A stretch of DNA of 64,000 nt from Citrus sinensis (lineage: Eukaryota; Streptophyta; Magnoliopsida; Sapindales; Rutaceae): contig NC_068556.1 of the NCBI RefSeq assembly GCF_022201045.2, positions 20,317,501-20,381,500 of the forward strand, read 5' to 3'. Positions 24,335 to 36,600 of the stretch are shown in pieces. Under the pieces are notes generated by a model, which saw nothing but the letters and a program-made list of their open reading frames with translations, made no database searches and was not told the DNA's origin. Every line of letters starts with the position of its first letter. Within the stretch, counting starts at the first letter, position 1. Made by a program: the position numbers and the translations under genes.

Positions 24335-25181
24335 GTAGCAACCATGGGTGACTTTAAGTATAGGCGAACAAAATGGTCACCTAAACCCCTAAATTTTAAA
24401 AAGACCTTATTTTTTGAATATTAGTAATAATTCTCTAGTTAATAAAGATTTTTTTAAAAAAAAAATTATGTGTGGTAAAAAACCCTATTAGACATCTCTC
24501 TAATTAATAATTATTCTATAATTAATAATTATTTTTATATGTAAAAACCTATAATTTGTTATCTTATTGTTAAAGAGATATAATTAATAATATTGTCTAA
24601 CCATTAATTTATTCATTATTAGTTTTTCCAATAAAAATAAGTAATTTTTTTTACCTTTACAACTTCTTAAAAAAGCTCAATTATTTAACATTAGAATCTT
24701 TGACTTTTGAGTATTCCTTTTAATTTCTATTAAAAATCTTATAATCTAGAAAATCATAGATGAAAAATTTATTGTTCTCTTCTCTACAATGAACATTATT
24801 ACATGCATTAGTTCATTCAAAAAAGATAAAAAAATTAGTTACTTGAAATACAAAATCCATATCCATTATCTAACCATTAATTCATGATCTCAACTTTCTA
24901 TGTGCTACCATTCTAAATATTCTATTTGCAAATAATATTGTTCTCATTTATTCGTTTGTTTATTTTTGTATAATTTCTAAAGGTAAATTTTAGATTTCTT
25001 TTTTGAAAATTTTTATAATCTTCTTGATTATTTGTTGAAATTCAAGAAATAAGCTTAAATGAATTTTCAGCTCTTTTTTATTTTATTGAGTATTGGAATT
25101 GTTAAATAAAAAGAGACCTCATAAAAAAAAAAAAAATTCACCTAAGGCCCCTAATACTCTAAAGCCGGCCCTAGTAGCAAG
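24335..25181. mobile_element. hAT-like non-autonomous element, 831 bp
   Basis: The right end, on the minus strand, begins TAGGGCCGGCTTTAGAGTAT, a common hAT-type terminus in plants. The left end (24343) reads CATGGGTGACTTTAAGTATA, a decayed version of it. Near 8-bp direct repeats flank it: GTAGCAAC (24335-24342) and GTAGCAAG (25174-25181). The interior is AT-rich without coding frames. Confidence 0.7.
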
Positions 25182-27740
25182 GCATACCTACCATTTATCT
25201 CACAATAGAAAAAGCAAATTTAAGTTGGTTTTCTTTCAGCAAATGATGCACATCTGCAAATTAAGTAACGACAACTGTATTAGTCTATCACCCAATTAAC
25301 TAACCGCAGATTATCCTATTTGAACTTCATGCAAAAATCTTTCACTCTAACGACAAATTAGTTTGCTTATTCGTGCATAACACATTCATTTAGTTAGGAG
25401 AACTCGAGATTTATAAATATTCATTATACTCATGTTTCCTAGTCATCAATAATAATAAATGTCGGTTATGACCATCCAAGCAATTTTTTTTTTCCCCTTC
25501 TAAGATTTACCATACACTCACTCTGAAAGAATGAATTACAATTGAGACAATGCTATTCATATGTAGTATGAGCTATATTGCCTATTAAATTATATATATA
25601 TATCCATATTTACAAGTCTAATTAATTTCTAGCATGATATAAGAACACGAGTATAGAGTAGTAAAATCATGAATTCAAAATTTATCATAATATATAAAGA
25701 ATTTTCACAACTTTTTTGACTTTGTCCGTCCTTCTTTAGTTCTGATTTCACGGTATAGTAGTACTAATTGTTAATGGTATGAAAGTTTACCAACCCACAT
25801 CAAACAAAACACAGCGGTATAAATCATCCGCTAACGCTTTGAATAATTCAATTCAAACAATGAAAATTCTTTTAAATAAAAACGAAAAGCACGTGTTAAA
25901 TGTTAATGATTCAATTAGCTGAAACAGGGAAAAAGAGAAGGAAAAAAAAAAGAGTTTACTCGAGAGAGAAAGTTCACAGATATTATTTAGTTAGCGGAAA
26001 AATACAAATACCAAAACATAACTAGATGATCAATAATTAATTATTGACCAACTTTTCATTGCGCACGAGTGCTCGAGCTAGGTAGAAAATGGACCCCAAA
26101 TGTTGATAATGTAATTTGTATGCATGCTATGAGCCAATTGATTTTGCCCCAAATTAGCATCCTATGCAAAATTGTTCAGACCAACGGACAAGGTGGGACT
26201 CCAACCTGTGGCAAAGGAAAATTGCTCCATGTTTTCTCATTTTCTTTAGATCTAAATATTGCATGTTTAATATATGTTCAAAATTTTAAATTGAGATATT
26301 TTACTAATAATTTAGAACCTAATTACTCCTTTAACTTTGGTGAAACTTATCACCAATGTTTTTTTTTTTTTCTGTTTGGATAGTATTTAGTGTAATGAAT
26401 GAAAGAACATATATAAATACTAAATAAGAGAATAATCCTACAGAAACTGAATTGTTTAGTATTTGTTAGTGTATTTTCTATCGGAATAGCTCTGGCCTGT
26501 CTCTTGAATTCTAATTTCCAGCCACCTTGGCGTTTGTGCGTTTGGTGGCTGAACTGTTCGTCTATCATCCATCGCTTGCAGTGTCATTTTTGCAAATCTT
26601 CGTCGTCTTATTATTTCAAATTATGTATGGTGGGATCAACGAGAGCCCTCTATTAGAAAGAGTTTGCTGGATGACTCGTTGAGGATGCCTCAATATCGGT
26701 TCGCATAGTGACTGATTTGCATTTCTATTTTTGAAATATACTCTCATAAATTAAACCTTTTGTTAATTTTCACAATGACTATTCAGTCCTCCTTATTTAT
26801 CTAGGAAAAATAAAAATCTAACCCTCCACTTGATTGCTTACTTTCACTTTCAGCAAAGAAAGTGGGGATTATACTCATTTTCTCCTTTTTCTAAATTAGG
26901 TATTCGAATCTCGAAGTAACAGACACAGAATTTGCATCTGGTCGGTATATTTATAATAAGGTGAAAATTAAATTAATGAATGTAAATTTGTAACCTTTAG
27001 AGATAAGTTACGCCTTGTTCGTATTTGTCAAATGATTGTTTACAAATCTAGAGTCGTATATAAGTATGGCATAATAATGAATTTGGTCAAACCATTATAA
27101 CAATAAACATCAAAGATTAAATTACATGAATCGGGCTTAGATTTTCCAATAAGTCGATTAATCAAAACAAACTAACAAAGTCAAATTAATCAATTAATTA
27201 TAATCTATACTTATCACAAAGTTCATAACCAACAGATGAACGCAACCAATTTATTTATTTTTTGTTTGAGGACATAAATAGAAAATTACTTATACCAACA
27301 ACTAATTAATAGCAATAAAAATTCATGTCAGGTTTATAATTTAGAATAAAAGTCATGGGCTGACCATACATACATGACATGCCACACGTCATGTACCCCA
27401 CAAAGTAATATGACCTAAATTATTATTTTCTGTCCCACATGGCCATGCTATGCCCATGCCCAACAACACCCAAAGTGGACCCCAATCACATGGGAATGCT
27501 CCCTCGTTTAAAAAGTAGAAATCAACGCTCCTGATTTCACTCCCCAAATAAATCTTGACCGTTCCCCACCGTCCCCACAAAGTATTCCATATGGGCGGCT
27601 GAGCATTGTCCCACCTTTGTCCCCCCAAAACCACGACAATTTGCCTCAAAGTTGCTGCCGTTGCTACCGACAAGCTTAGCTTGCCCTTTGTCCTTAATTC
27701 ATGCACTTGACATTTTGAGTTTTGCTTTGCTTTTCTCCTT
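25182..27740. other. Intergenic, 5' side of the IAA4-like gene
   Basis: AT-rich up to about 27400, then a more mixed region (27400-27740). That region has several TGTCCC words (near 27431, 27608 and 27617), which fit only the loose TGTCNN form of auxin response elements. No gene was seen. Confidence 0.4.
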
Positions 27741-27747
27741 AAAAAAG

Positions 27748-27760
27748 TCTTTATAAAAAT
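27748..27760 (+). promoter_or_regulatory. TATA box of the IAA4-like gene
   Basis: CTTTATAAAAATA lies about 115 bp upstream of the ATG at 27869. This predicts a start near 27780 and a leader of about 90 bases. The spacing is normal for a plant gene. Confidence 0.6.
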
Positions 27761-27868
27761 ACCCCCGCTGCTTTTGCTTTCTCATTTGCATTCTTCTCTT
27801 GTATTGTGTGTTGGTGTCAAACAACTCAAAGAGAAAATTGGTTTTCCTTGCAAGAAACCACAAGAAAA

Positions 27869-28660
27869 ATGGAAACTAGCGTTCCCTATGAGAATGATCT
27901 CAATCTTAAAGCAACCGAGCTAAGATTGGGATTGCCGGGCTCGGATGAAAATGAACAACAAACAAGAAACAACAAGCGTTCGTTGCCGGACACCCCGGAC
28001 GATCTCGACACCAAGGACAAATCCGATGAAGCTGCCTCCGTTGCCAAGTAAGTTATATTAATTAATATCACATAATTGAAGCCTGCATCTTACCCTAGAT
28101 ATCTATATGTTATGTTCCGTATGAAACGGGTATTAATTTTTATTTGATGTATGTATGCGACATGTATGTAGGGCACAAGTAGTGGGGTGGCCACCAATTA
28201 GGTCATACAGGAAAAATAGCTTACAGCAGAAGAAAAATGAGGGTGAGTGTGCTGGGATTTACGTGAAAGTGAGCATGGATGGGGCGCCATATCTAAGGAA
28301 GATTGATCTCAAGCTTTACAATGGGTACCCTGAGCTTCTAAAGGCTTTAGAGAACATGTTCAAGTTCACCGTCGGTGTGTACTCCGAAAGAGAAGGCTAC
28401 AAAGGATCTGAATATGAACCTACTTATGAAGACAAAGATGGCGACTGGATGCTTGTGGGAGACGTCCCATGGGAGTAAGTTCTTTAATTTTCTCTTTCTC
28501 GTGAAATATCTTGGGTGCTTATATATTTATATATATCATCTTGTCCTAAACTCACATGATTCATTGTTGTTTGTGCTGTTGCTACAGGATGTTTATGTCG
28601 TCATGCAAGAGATTGAGAATCATGAAAGGATCAGAAGCAAGAGGACTCACAGCAAATTAA
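27869..28660 (+). CDS. IAA4: Aux/IAA auxin-response repressor, IAA4/IAA3 type
   Basis: Three exons: 27869-28047, 28172-28474 and 28588-28660. GT-AG borders and phases close, giving 184 residues, which fits the short IAA1-IAA4 group. Domain I is [13 protein letters not shown] (TOPLESS-binding LxLxL). The KR pair is NNKRSLPD. The domain II degron is [14 protein letters not shown], bound by TIR1/AFB with auxin. The PB1 domain runs from [20 protein letters not shown] through [20 protein letters not shown] and ends [18 protein letters not shown]. It acts in the nucleus as a short-lived repressor of ARFs. An in-frame upstream Met at 27806 exists, but [20 protein letters not shown] is the normal family N-terminus, so 27869 is chosen. 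Its neighbour MNS4 supports the IAA4 assignment. Confidence 0.95.
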
Positions 28661-29851
28661 TATATTAATTAACAGATGATAATAGAGAATGACGAAAAGA
28701 TAAAAGATTTGTGATCTCATGGGGAGCGTGCAAATCTTTTCTTTGATCAGCTGCTTGGGTTCTCGGAAGAAGATCAAAATTTTCAGATCTGGGTTCATGA
28801 TCTTGTTTTCTCCCTCGATATGGGTATCGGGGAGTTAATTACTAGACGGCATGCAAAATTAAACAGGCAAAAATTAAGCATATAGAGAAGTTGAAGTTTT
28901 TTTCTGTTGACTCAAGTTTGGCATCAAGATGTAATTTGATGCATGGTTCTGAGCATCTATTGCCATTGTGTTGTTCCAAGCCCTTCTAATTGAAACTACA
29001 TACCAGGAACTTAATGTTGCTGCTTCATCAAATGCAACTGTTTAAAAAAAATGTATTGTCCAAAGTTTTGGTTTTGTATTAGAAATACAAATATATAGAG
29101 TTATGTTAAGGAGGGGAAAAAAAGTGTGTGCCTGTGACTTTGTAATTTTTTTTTTTTCTCTCTTCCTATGACAAATCGTTATGGGAGGAAAGAGTATTTG
29201 ATTATTTGTTTTTGTCCATGAATGGTTTTATTTTTATATTGTAAAGAAAAATGAAAATCATAATCCAAGCCTGTATAGATGGATTATCTTTCCCCAAGAA
29301 AAATGCTTAATTACCGGAAAATAATATAATCATTTTTTTTATACAGCTGCATTTGTCCAATGCTTAAAGATTACGAAGGAGACAATCTTTATGTAATTGG
29401 GTGTAATTTACTTTCTGAGAATTCAAGAATATTGATTGACAATTTACCAACTTTTAGTTGTTAGATGCATCTTATGAAAATGTAATTTCTTATAATATAA
29501 ATTTAGGAAAAGAGTCAAAATAATTATCAGACAATTTTAAACTGAATTTTCAATATCTCAATTTCTTGAAATAAAAATTATTTCGATTATTAGGAAAAAT
29601 TATCTTTTAAACAAATGAAACTCTGGAGAATCAACAAGTAGAAAGGCGACCAAAAACATTGCATTCAAAACTCCACAATTGAAAAATCAAACTACAGAGG
29701 AGAATTGAGAAAGCTGAAAATCATCTAGTACTTTTTATTTTACCATGTGTGTTTCTAGAAGGGACCTTTCTATATAATATTGCCCAAAAAGTGCATCAAA
29801 GTGTGTTTTGTTAAAGAAGTAAAAAATAAATAAATGAATGAATAAAGTTTG
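28661..29851. other. 3' UTR and intergenic
   Basis: The first few hundred bases are probably the 3' UTR of the IAA4-like gene. The rest is AT-rich with no gene seen. Confidence 0.5.
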
Positions 29852-30520
29852 GAAGTCAACTTAGAGCTGGCAAAACAGGTCGGCGGGTCGTGTTTGTGTC
29901 GTCTCAGATTCGTCTCATGTCAAATTTATGTTAATCCAAACACGACCCATTTAATAATCGTATCAACATATTTGGATCAAAACCCAACACGAAAAATAAA
30001 CGGGTCATCCAATAACCTGTTTAATATTTATATATCTAACAAATGTTATACACACACATTCATACACACACACCCCAAAATATTACACATTTACACTATC
30101 AAAATTTTTAATTATATATGTGTAAATAACATTATATATCAATATCATAAAATATATATGTGTATCAATATTTTATACACTTACACTATTAAAATTCTAA
30201 ATTTATGTAAAATTTTATAAATAAAACATTGTATATATATCTAACCTTCCAAAGAAAAAAAAAAAGAGAATCATGTATGATATTTGAGTTTTAATTACAA
30301 GAATATAGAAATTAATTTAAAAAAGAAAATATAATTGTATTATTAGTCAGATAAATAGGTTAAGAACTTTAATCCTAACCCGACACGGGAAAAAATAGCG
30401 TCAACCCAAACCCAGCCCATTTAATAATCATGTCAAATTTGACGACTCGTACTTATTTATTCGTGTCGTGTTCGTGTCAGGTAATCAGGTTGTGTCAAAT
30501 TTTGGAGCTCTAGAAGTCAT
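29852..30520. mobile_element. hAT-like non-autonomous element, about 650 bp
   Basis: The left end TTAGAGCTGGCAAAAC (29861) is matched by the right end, which on the minus strand reads TAGAGCTCCAAAATTTG. Subterminal words such as GGGTCGTGTTTGTGTC and its inverse GACACGAACACGAC near 30460-30480 support paired arms. Flanking repeats GAAGTCAA (29852) and GAAGTCAT (30513) are 7/8 identical. Confidence 0.7.
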
Positions 30521-30662
30521 GTTGGAAATATGTAAAACCAGAAAATGCTTTATGGTTAGCTTATCGTGTTCATGTCGGGTAATCAGGTTGTGTCAAATTT
30601 TGCGAGCTCTAGAAGTCATGTTGGAAATATGTAAAAGCAAAAAATGCTTTATGATTAGCTTT
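30465..30662. repeat. Tandem duplication, about 98-bp period
   Basis: GTAATCAGGTTGTGTCAAAT at 30481 recurs at 30579, followed in both copies by GAGCTCTAGAAGTCATG and then GTTGGAAATATGTAAAA. The duplicated unit includes the right end of the hAT-like element and about 50 bp of its flank, so it arose after insertion. Confidence 0.9.
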
Positions 30663-32109
30663 TACCACAAGTGAACATGCAATTAAACAGCCGTATAAAG
30701 TTTGTAAATCTGTTTGTCACTCATCTGGCCATTTCTAGACCTGTTATATGGTCAATAATTTCTGCAATTGGAAACATAAAACTTTATACCTTAACTATAT
30801 AATGTTTTCCGCTCCAAGTTTTTACTTGTAGATATATAGTCTCGTATACATTATATCAATACCCCTACAGTATATTAGCTATAATCTCAACTTGTCAATG
30901 TCTGCAAATTGCAGAATGAGTAGATAGCATTAGCCAATAATATCTGTCTTAGTTAGTAGTTAGCCACAACTAAATCTTGACATCATTCCGACATCTAAAT
31001 AAACTCAGAGTCACTAGATTTAAGTCTTGGAATCATGCCAGATATTGTTTCTGGTTAAGATATAGACAGAAAGATGAAAAGAATCAAAGAAAGATGATGC
31101 TGATATTTAAAGATTTTGAAAAAATAAATAAAACAAAGGATCTTTAAAAGACAGGGATGACTTACTGAAACAGTTTGGCAACAAGAATATGTCGCCTCGA
31201 AAAACTGACCCCGCACCCAACTTGTTATGTTTTAACAACTAAAATTCAATGAACTTTAGTGCTTTAAATCACATGAATACTGGCACCTGTAATCCTTTTT
31301 GAGAACCGAAAGAAGATTAAAAGAATTAATAAGATACATTATACAAAAAAATAATCTATAGTTTTATGGTGAAGCTTCATATTGTAAGCAGAAAACATGT
31401 ACAAAATAGGCAGTAGCGGTCAGATACATTTGCTTCATGGTGTGGGGCTCCATCTAAGCACCCCTTTTTTGCTAAAGGAATATTAGGCGAATCAAATGTT
31501 TACAAAGTCCCAAAAATTTTCTCATTGCTCGATAAGATTTCCTAATCAATGTATTATTAATCTAATGATCAAATACCCCTAAGTTGGTAACATGTAAAGC
31601 CAGGATATATTCTAAACATTGCTTAAGAGAGGCTAATAGTTCTAGAAACATGATTTTTCTATTGTGTTTAGTTCATTAATGGGCGCGGGGAGCCAAACAT
31701 GAAAGTCGTTATAGTTACTCGGTGAGGCACAGCTTTAGCAGCCATGATAGCATCAGGACAGAATTTCAATGGTTCATTTCATATATGGAATATTTTAGAT
31801 GTGTAATTCAAAGTGCTCTAGAACTTAAGTATTGTTTGAAGCACGAGTTACCATCCACATTAAATAAAATATTTAGAGAGAAGTTGGACAATCTCATAAG
31901 CAGATGGCAAGCACCTAATAAAGGTAAATTAAATATTTATTATGCCTAAATTAAATTTTTTTTTACCATTAAAGGAAAGCCACCCGAATAACTATGGTCT
32001 ACTTGTTTCTTGCTTTGTCACATTAAGTGAATCTAATGCAACTTAATAAATTCCTGCAGGGCTTCGAGAATTGCTTTTTTATTTAATCTCAACGGTGTCA
32101 ACTGTGGTT
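30663..32109. other. Intergenic, no recognised gene
   Basis: AT-rich sequence. One 75-codon frame at 31722-31949 has no recognisable motif and is not called as a gene. Confidence 0.45.
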
Positions 32110-32373
32110 GCGTTTGGGATTGAGGTGTTGTACCTTTTAAACTATAATTGCTGTGAAAAAAAACTGTAATTATAAAATAAAAGTTAGTAATATATAGTAA
32201 ACATAAATTTTAAATAATAATCTTGATAAAATTATTAAACTTATAATAGATTTTCTATTATATAAGTGAAAAATCATATAAACATAACTTCAAAGCTACA
32301 GTAGCTAGTGTTTACCAAATACTTTAGTGTTGTAATTTTTAAGTTACAGCTGCCCAACCTCAATCTCAAACGC
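32110..32373. mobile_element. MITE, family A, copy 1
   Basis: The left end GCGTTTGGGATTGAGGTGTTG is paired with the right end, which on the minus strand reads GCGTTTGAGATTGAGGTTGG. The subterminal word AAATTACAACACTAAAGTA (minus strand) recurs in the related copy at 59409-59680. The interior is AT-rich. Confidence 0.7.
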
Positions 32374-33663
32374 ACTTATCTCCATGCAATATCTCACATT
32401 AGGAGCCATATAGCACCAGCATCACCTTAGCAGGAAATTATTTCCTATGTCTAATCCACGCTGCCAAAACGTGAGTAAAAAGATAAAAAAAAAAATCGCA
32501 AATAAGGTCTTATGAGGCATGTATGTCGTTGAATATCGTATTGGAATGGATCAATTTCAAGGATTTGAAAGAACAGGTCTCGTCGAGAAGAGCTGTAGGA
32601 AACAGTGATTCGTTTTGCCTCTTTGGCGCCAAAAAGGACAAAAATGTTAACGGTCGGTTCTACTTTTACTAATATTTGAATGCGAGTGGGCTTGTGGGCT
32701 GGGCCCAACTGATGTGAGCTTAATGGGCTTAGCCTTGTTCTGTTTACTTCTATAAAGGATAGTCCATTTGCGAGCTTTGACCAAATAACAGAGAAGAAAC
32801 TTATTTTTTTGAAAAAAAAAATACAAGGTAAATGTTGACTTTTAAACGTAAGGCCTTTGAGGAGTAAATAGATGTTTGAAGAATAAATAAAATATTATCA
32901 ATTCTATCATGCAATTCTGTGGAAAAAACAATTTGAAATAAATGACAGAAATGAAAAAGAGGAGGCAACACTAAAATTATTCCTCCTTTATTTGTTTACC
33001 ACTAGAGAATTTCAGTCTTCATCCAGAATCATACAGAAAACAGAAAAGCATCATCACCCAATTGAACTATCTTCACATTTTGAATTCAAAAAATGAAAAG
33101 AAAAAAAAAATTGGAGTTCTAATCAATTTTGCAGACCTACCATTATCAGATGTTACCTTCTGCTTACCGTATCAATGACAGTATACCAAAAATCAACTGT
33201 AGCCTTTACCAAGGATCCAGGTTTCAATCAGAATGTACAAAAAAAAAAAAAAATTTCTGCTAAAAATATACTAACTTACACAAGCCCAGACGGTAACTGT
33301 ATGTCAGCGTCTCCAACCAGATGGTATCATAACCAGCAATCGAAATATCGTATAGACCTGTTTGTTCTTCCAATTTATACTTCCGACCCTCATATTCAAT
33401 GCCTCACTATATCAACAATTGCCGAATTGCTACATATGATCACTAACACGTGTTGTTGGAGTATTGAGCATGGATCAGTTCCTGGCTTTGCATAGACTGG
33501 ACTAGATACTGTCAGACCCTATCCATATTTGTCAGTGATGGTCATCAATCTTCATTCAGCTGAAGATACCAGGACACAAACCACTGCGTCCTGGTGCTTT
33601 TAAGGTTGCATCCAGCCAAATTACCTAAGTTTTGAAGCGTTTATCTATGCCACGCAGGCCTTT
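32374..33663. other. Intergenic with an orphan promoter-like patch
   Basis: 32680-32760 holds repeated TGGGCTT/TGGGCC words (site II type) and a CTATAAAGG box at about 32751, but no coding frame follows. The part just below 33664 should be the MNS4 3' UTR. Confidence 0.4.
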
Positions 33664-36600
33664 TCATATTTTAGGTGGATCACTTTCTGGCCTGCCCGGA
33701 CTTACTTCTTGGGCATTTTTGTGATCGCTGTTGGGTTTAGATTGTATTAAATGAGCCCCTTGGTCAGACACAACCACCACAGAATGACTCTGGACCACCG
33801 TTGGTTGACTTGGTTCTTTTTGGGTTGGTGACACATCCTCTGGAGCTGTATCTACTAGTGGAAGATATGTTATGCCATATTTTTGTCCATGAGTTAGTCC
33901 TGGACAAAGCCCCTGCAGAATATTGAAGAGAATTTTAGTCAACAAAGAAAAAAAAAATTTATGGATCAATACAATCGGACAAGTGGCCATATAGAGGACT
34001 GAACGACATTTTGATCTCATTACTTCTATTTATTTGTTTAGGTGAATTCATAGATGACTTAACTTCCATAGCTAAAACAAAAATGAAAACTGACCTTAAT
34101 CAACCCTGGTACAGAAGTCGACTCGAGGAAAGAGTCAGATGGAAATCCGGTGTGAACCCAACTTCCATAGAATTTACTTCCATTTGTTTCTTGAGGATCA
34201 GCTGAGACACCTGATGTCTCAGATCCCTGTTTAGAATCACTGTCTTTGCAGTAAGCCCCAAAATAAGAACAATGCTCCCTTTTAAGAGAAATTTGTGGAG
34301 TTGCAGGCAGCAGGTGGCCTTCTGTGCTAAAAATGTACCTGTAAATAGAGAAGATTTGAGGCAAATGGTAAAAGTGAGAAAAGATAGATCTAAATTTTTT
34401 TTTTTTTTTGAACTGAGATAGATCTAAATTTTGAAGACCAGCTCAAAGTCTTACTTGTAGGGCCCATTTTCAACAAGGTTATCTGGACCAACGGCCAGGT
34501 CAAAAAGAAGCCAGAGATATTTCACCTGGTAATTTAGACAGGCCATCAATAAAATGCAATAAAAGGGAAAAAAGATAAAAGAATGTTAACACATGAAGGA
34601 CCTTAAGCTGTATGCTAAGACCATGTGTTCTAACTATCATTAAGCAGGGCATTATAAAACTTTTCGGCATCCAACCATAATCATCGAAGCAGAAGGGAAG
34701 AGCAACCAATCAAAGGAATTCTATATCTGACATCTTTAGGTTAAACTGGTAATCCAATCTATGGTTAGCAAATCATTATCATTCTTCACAGTGACCATAA
34801 TTTCCATGAATCGCATTTCCCACCATAGGAAATGAAACACCGTGGGTGAATGTTTATATATTTATTTTGACAAGGATGATCCTCTAAACAAAGCCGAGTA
34901 AAAAGTGGAAAAAAAAAAAAGGAGTAATGAGACATCCCAAAGTTTATCCTAAAATTTCATCCTAAATTATGTGGCATGTGATGTATCATTCATGAAGTGG
35001 TTGACAAGTTTTCATAAGATCCAAGTGAATTAATTACATTGTCACACCATCCACTTGATGAATGCTAAATCATTTGAGATAAAATTTTGGGATGTCCAGC
35101 ACTACTCTCAAGAGAAACTCAGGCAAAATTGGTCCTCACAGTTTCTGCCAGGAAAAAGCTCTCCATGTGATCTTCCTTCTTGTGAAATTCCACATCCGAT
35201 ATATGACAATATCCACAAGGGCATCTTGTTCCATATTGTAAGCTAGCAACCATGTCCCTTCCAGCATCAAGATATCTACAAAGAAAAGTTTGACACATGA
35301 GTTTAATTTCCAAGACAGAAAGTAGAGATATAACAATCTTACATTAAAAAAATAAAATAAAATGGAAGGGTTTTGAATAAGGCGGACACCTGAAAGACCT
35401 TTTAGACTAATAACATTTTTTACATAATAACAGCTAATATTCCTTTTCTCATATTCTTCTCATTCATTATTACATCCCACAAATATCTATCTCCGCTGGT
35501 CACTTTACAGATTTTTTCCAAGAAACGAGACCAATGCAGAGTATAGATTTGGTAAGGAACCAAGCAACACATCTCTCATCATAGTAATCATAGTAAGCTC
35601 AGAATCAACTTCCATGAAGAACAATTTTTTAATGTCAATAATAATTTGTCTTCATGTCCTAGTAGGGTTTCCAAATAAAGATGATAATAGAGAGGCTAAA
35701 CAAGAGAGTTTAACGTCTTCTTTGATATTTAAACTGGGAACTTTACCGTTATAGGCATCACCTAATCAATAAGAAATACATGAATATCCATAGAACCAAC
35801 ATTGTTTAACTGACATGTGAGAAAGCCACCAGAAATTAAGATGAAATCTGACTGACCGTGGATCTCTGGTAGCTTTGTAGAGCAAATATGTGCTCTCTAT
35901 TAACTCTGGACGCAGTGGATAACTTTTCTGTCCTTGCTGTAAATCATAAGAAAAGGGTTACAACCACAACCACTTGCAATACAATACTATCAGACTCGTT
36001 GACCAAGTGAAGACCTCTTACACATCCAAGAAGGTACTGTCAGGCTATCTGCATTTTGTGGAATAGAATATAGGCCCATTTAAATGGACCAGAGCCAAGA
36101 ATACTGAACTATAGCATGCTTCTTTCAAAAATTCCCAATTGTAAAAGAAGAATGAAAGTTCCAAATAACGTTAATTCGTTACCTGAATGGTAAGTGTAGC
36201 AAGATTAAAACCCTCTGGAGTGAAACCATATCTTTTCCACACACTGAAAAAGGCAGCGTGTGTTCGAACAGCAGGATCAATGTCCCCAGCTAAAACCTTC
36301 AAATACAGTTTAATTAGTCCCTCCCAAACTCCAACCAAGAAAATTCGAAAAAGATACTCAGTAATTCAGCTATTTTGTAATTAAGAAGTAGATCAAAAAG
36401 ACCTGAAGCCCTGGCCAGAATGCCTGCAAACTGTTAAACAACGGCCAGACAATAGCAGCAGAATCCATATTCACTTCAACATACCTACAAACAGGTTTTT
36501 AATCATTATCTGATATTTGACACACTTAAAAATACACAAACAAAACCAACCCTTCCCCCATACACCATAATTAAAAAAGAATAATATTAAAAAAATTCTC

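Noticed and set aside
31722..31949. 75-codon frame
   Set aside because: Looks protein-like, but no family is recognised and there is no splice or promoter support.
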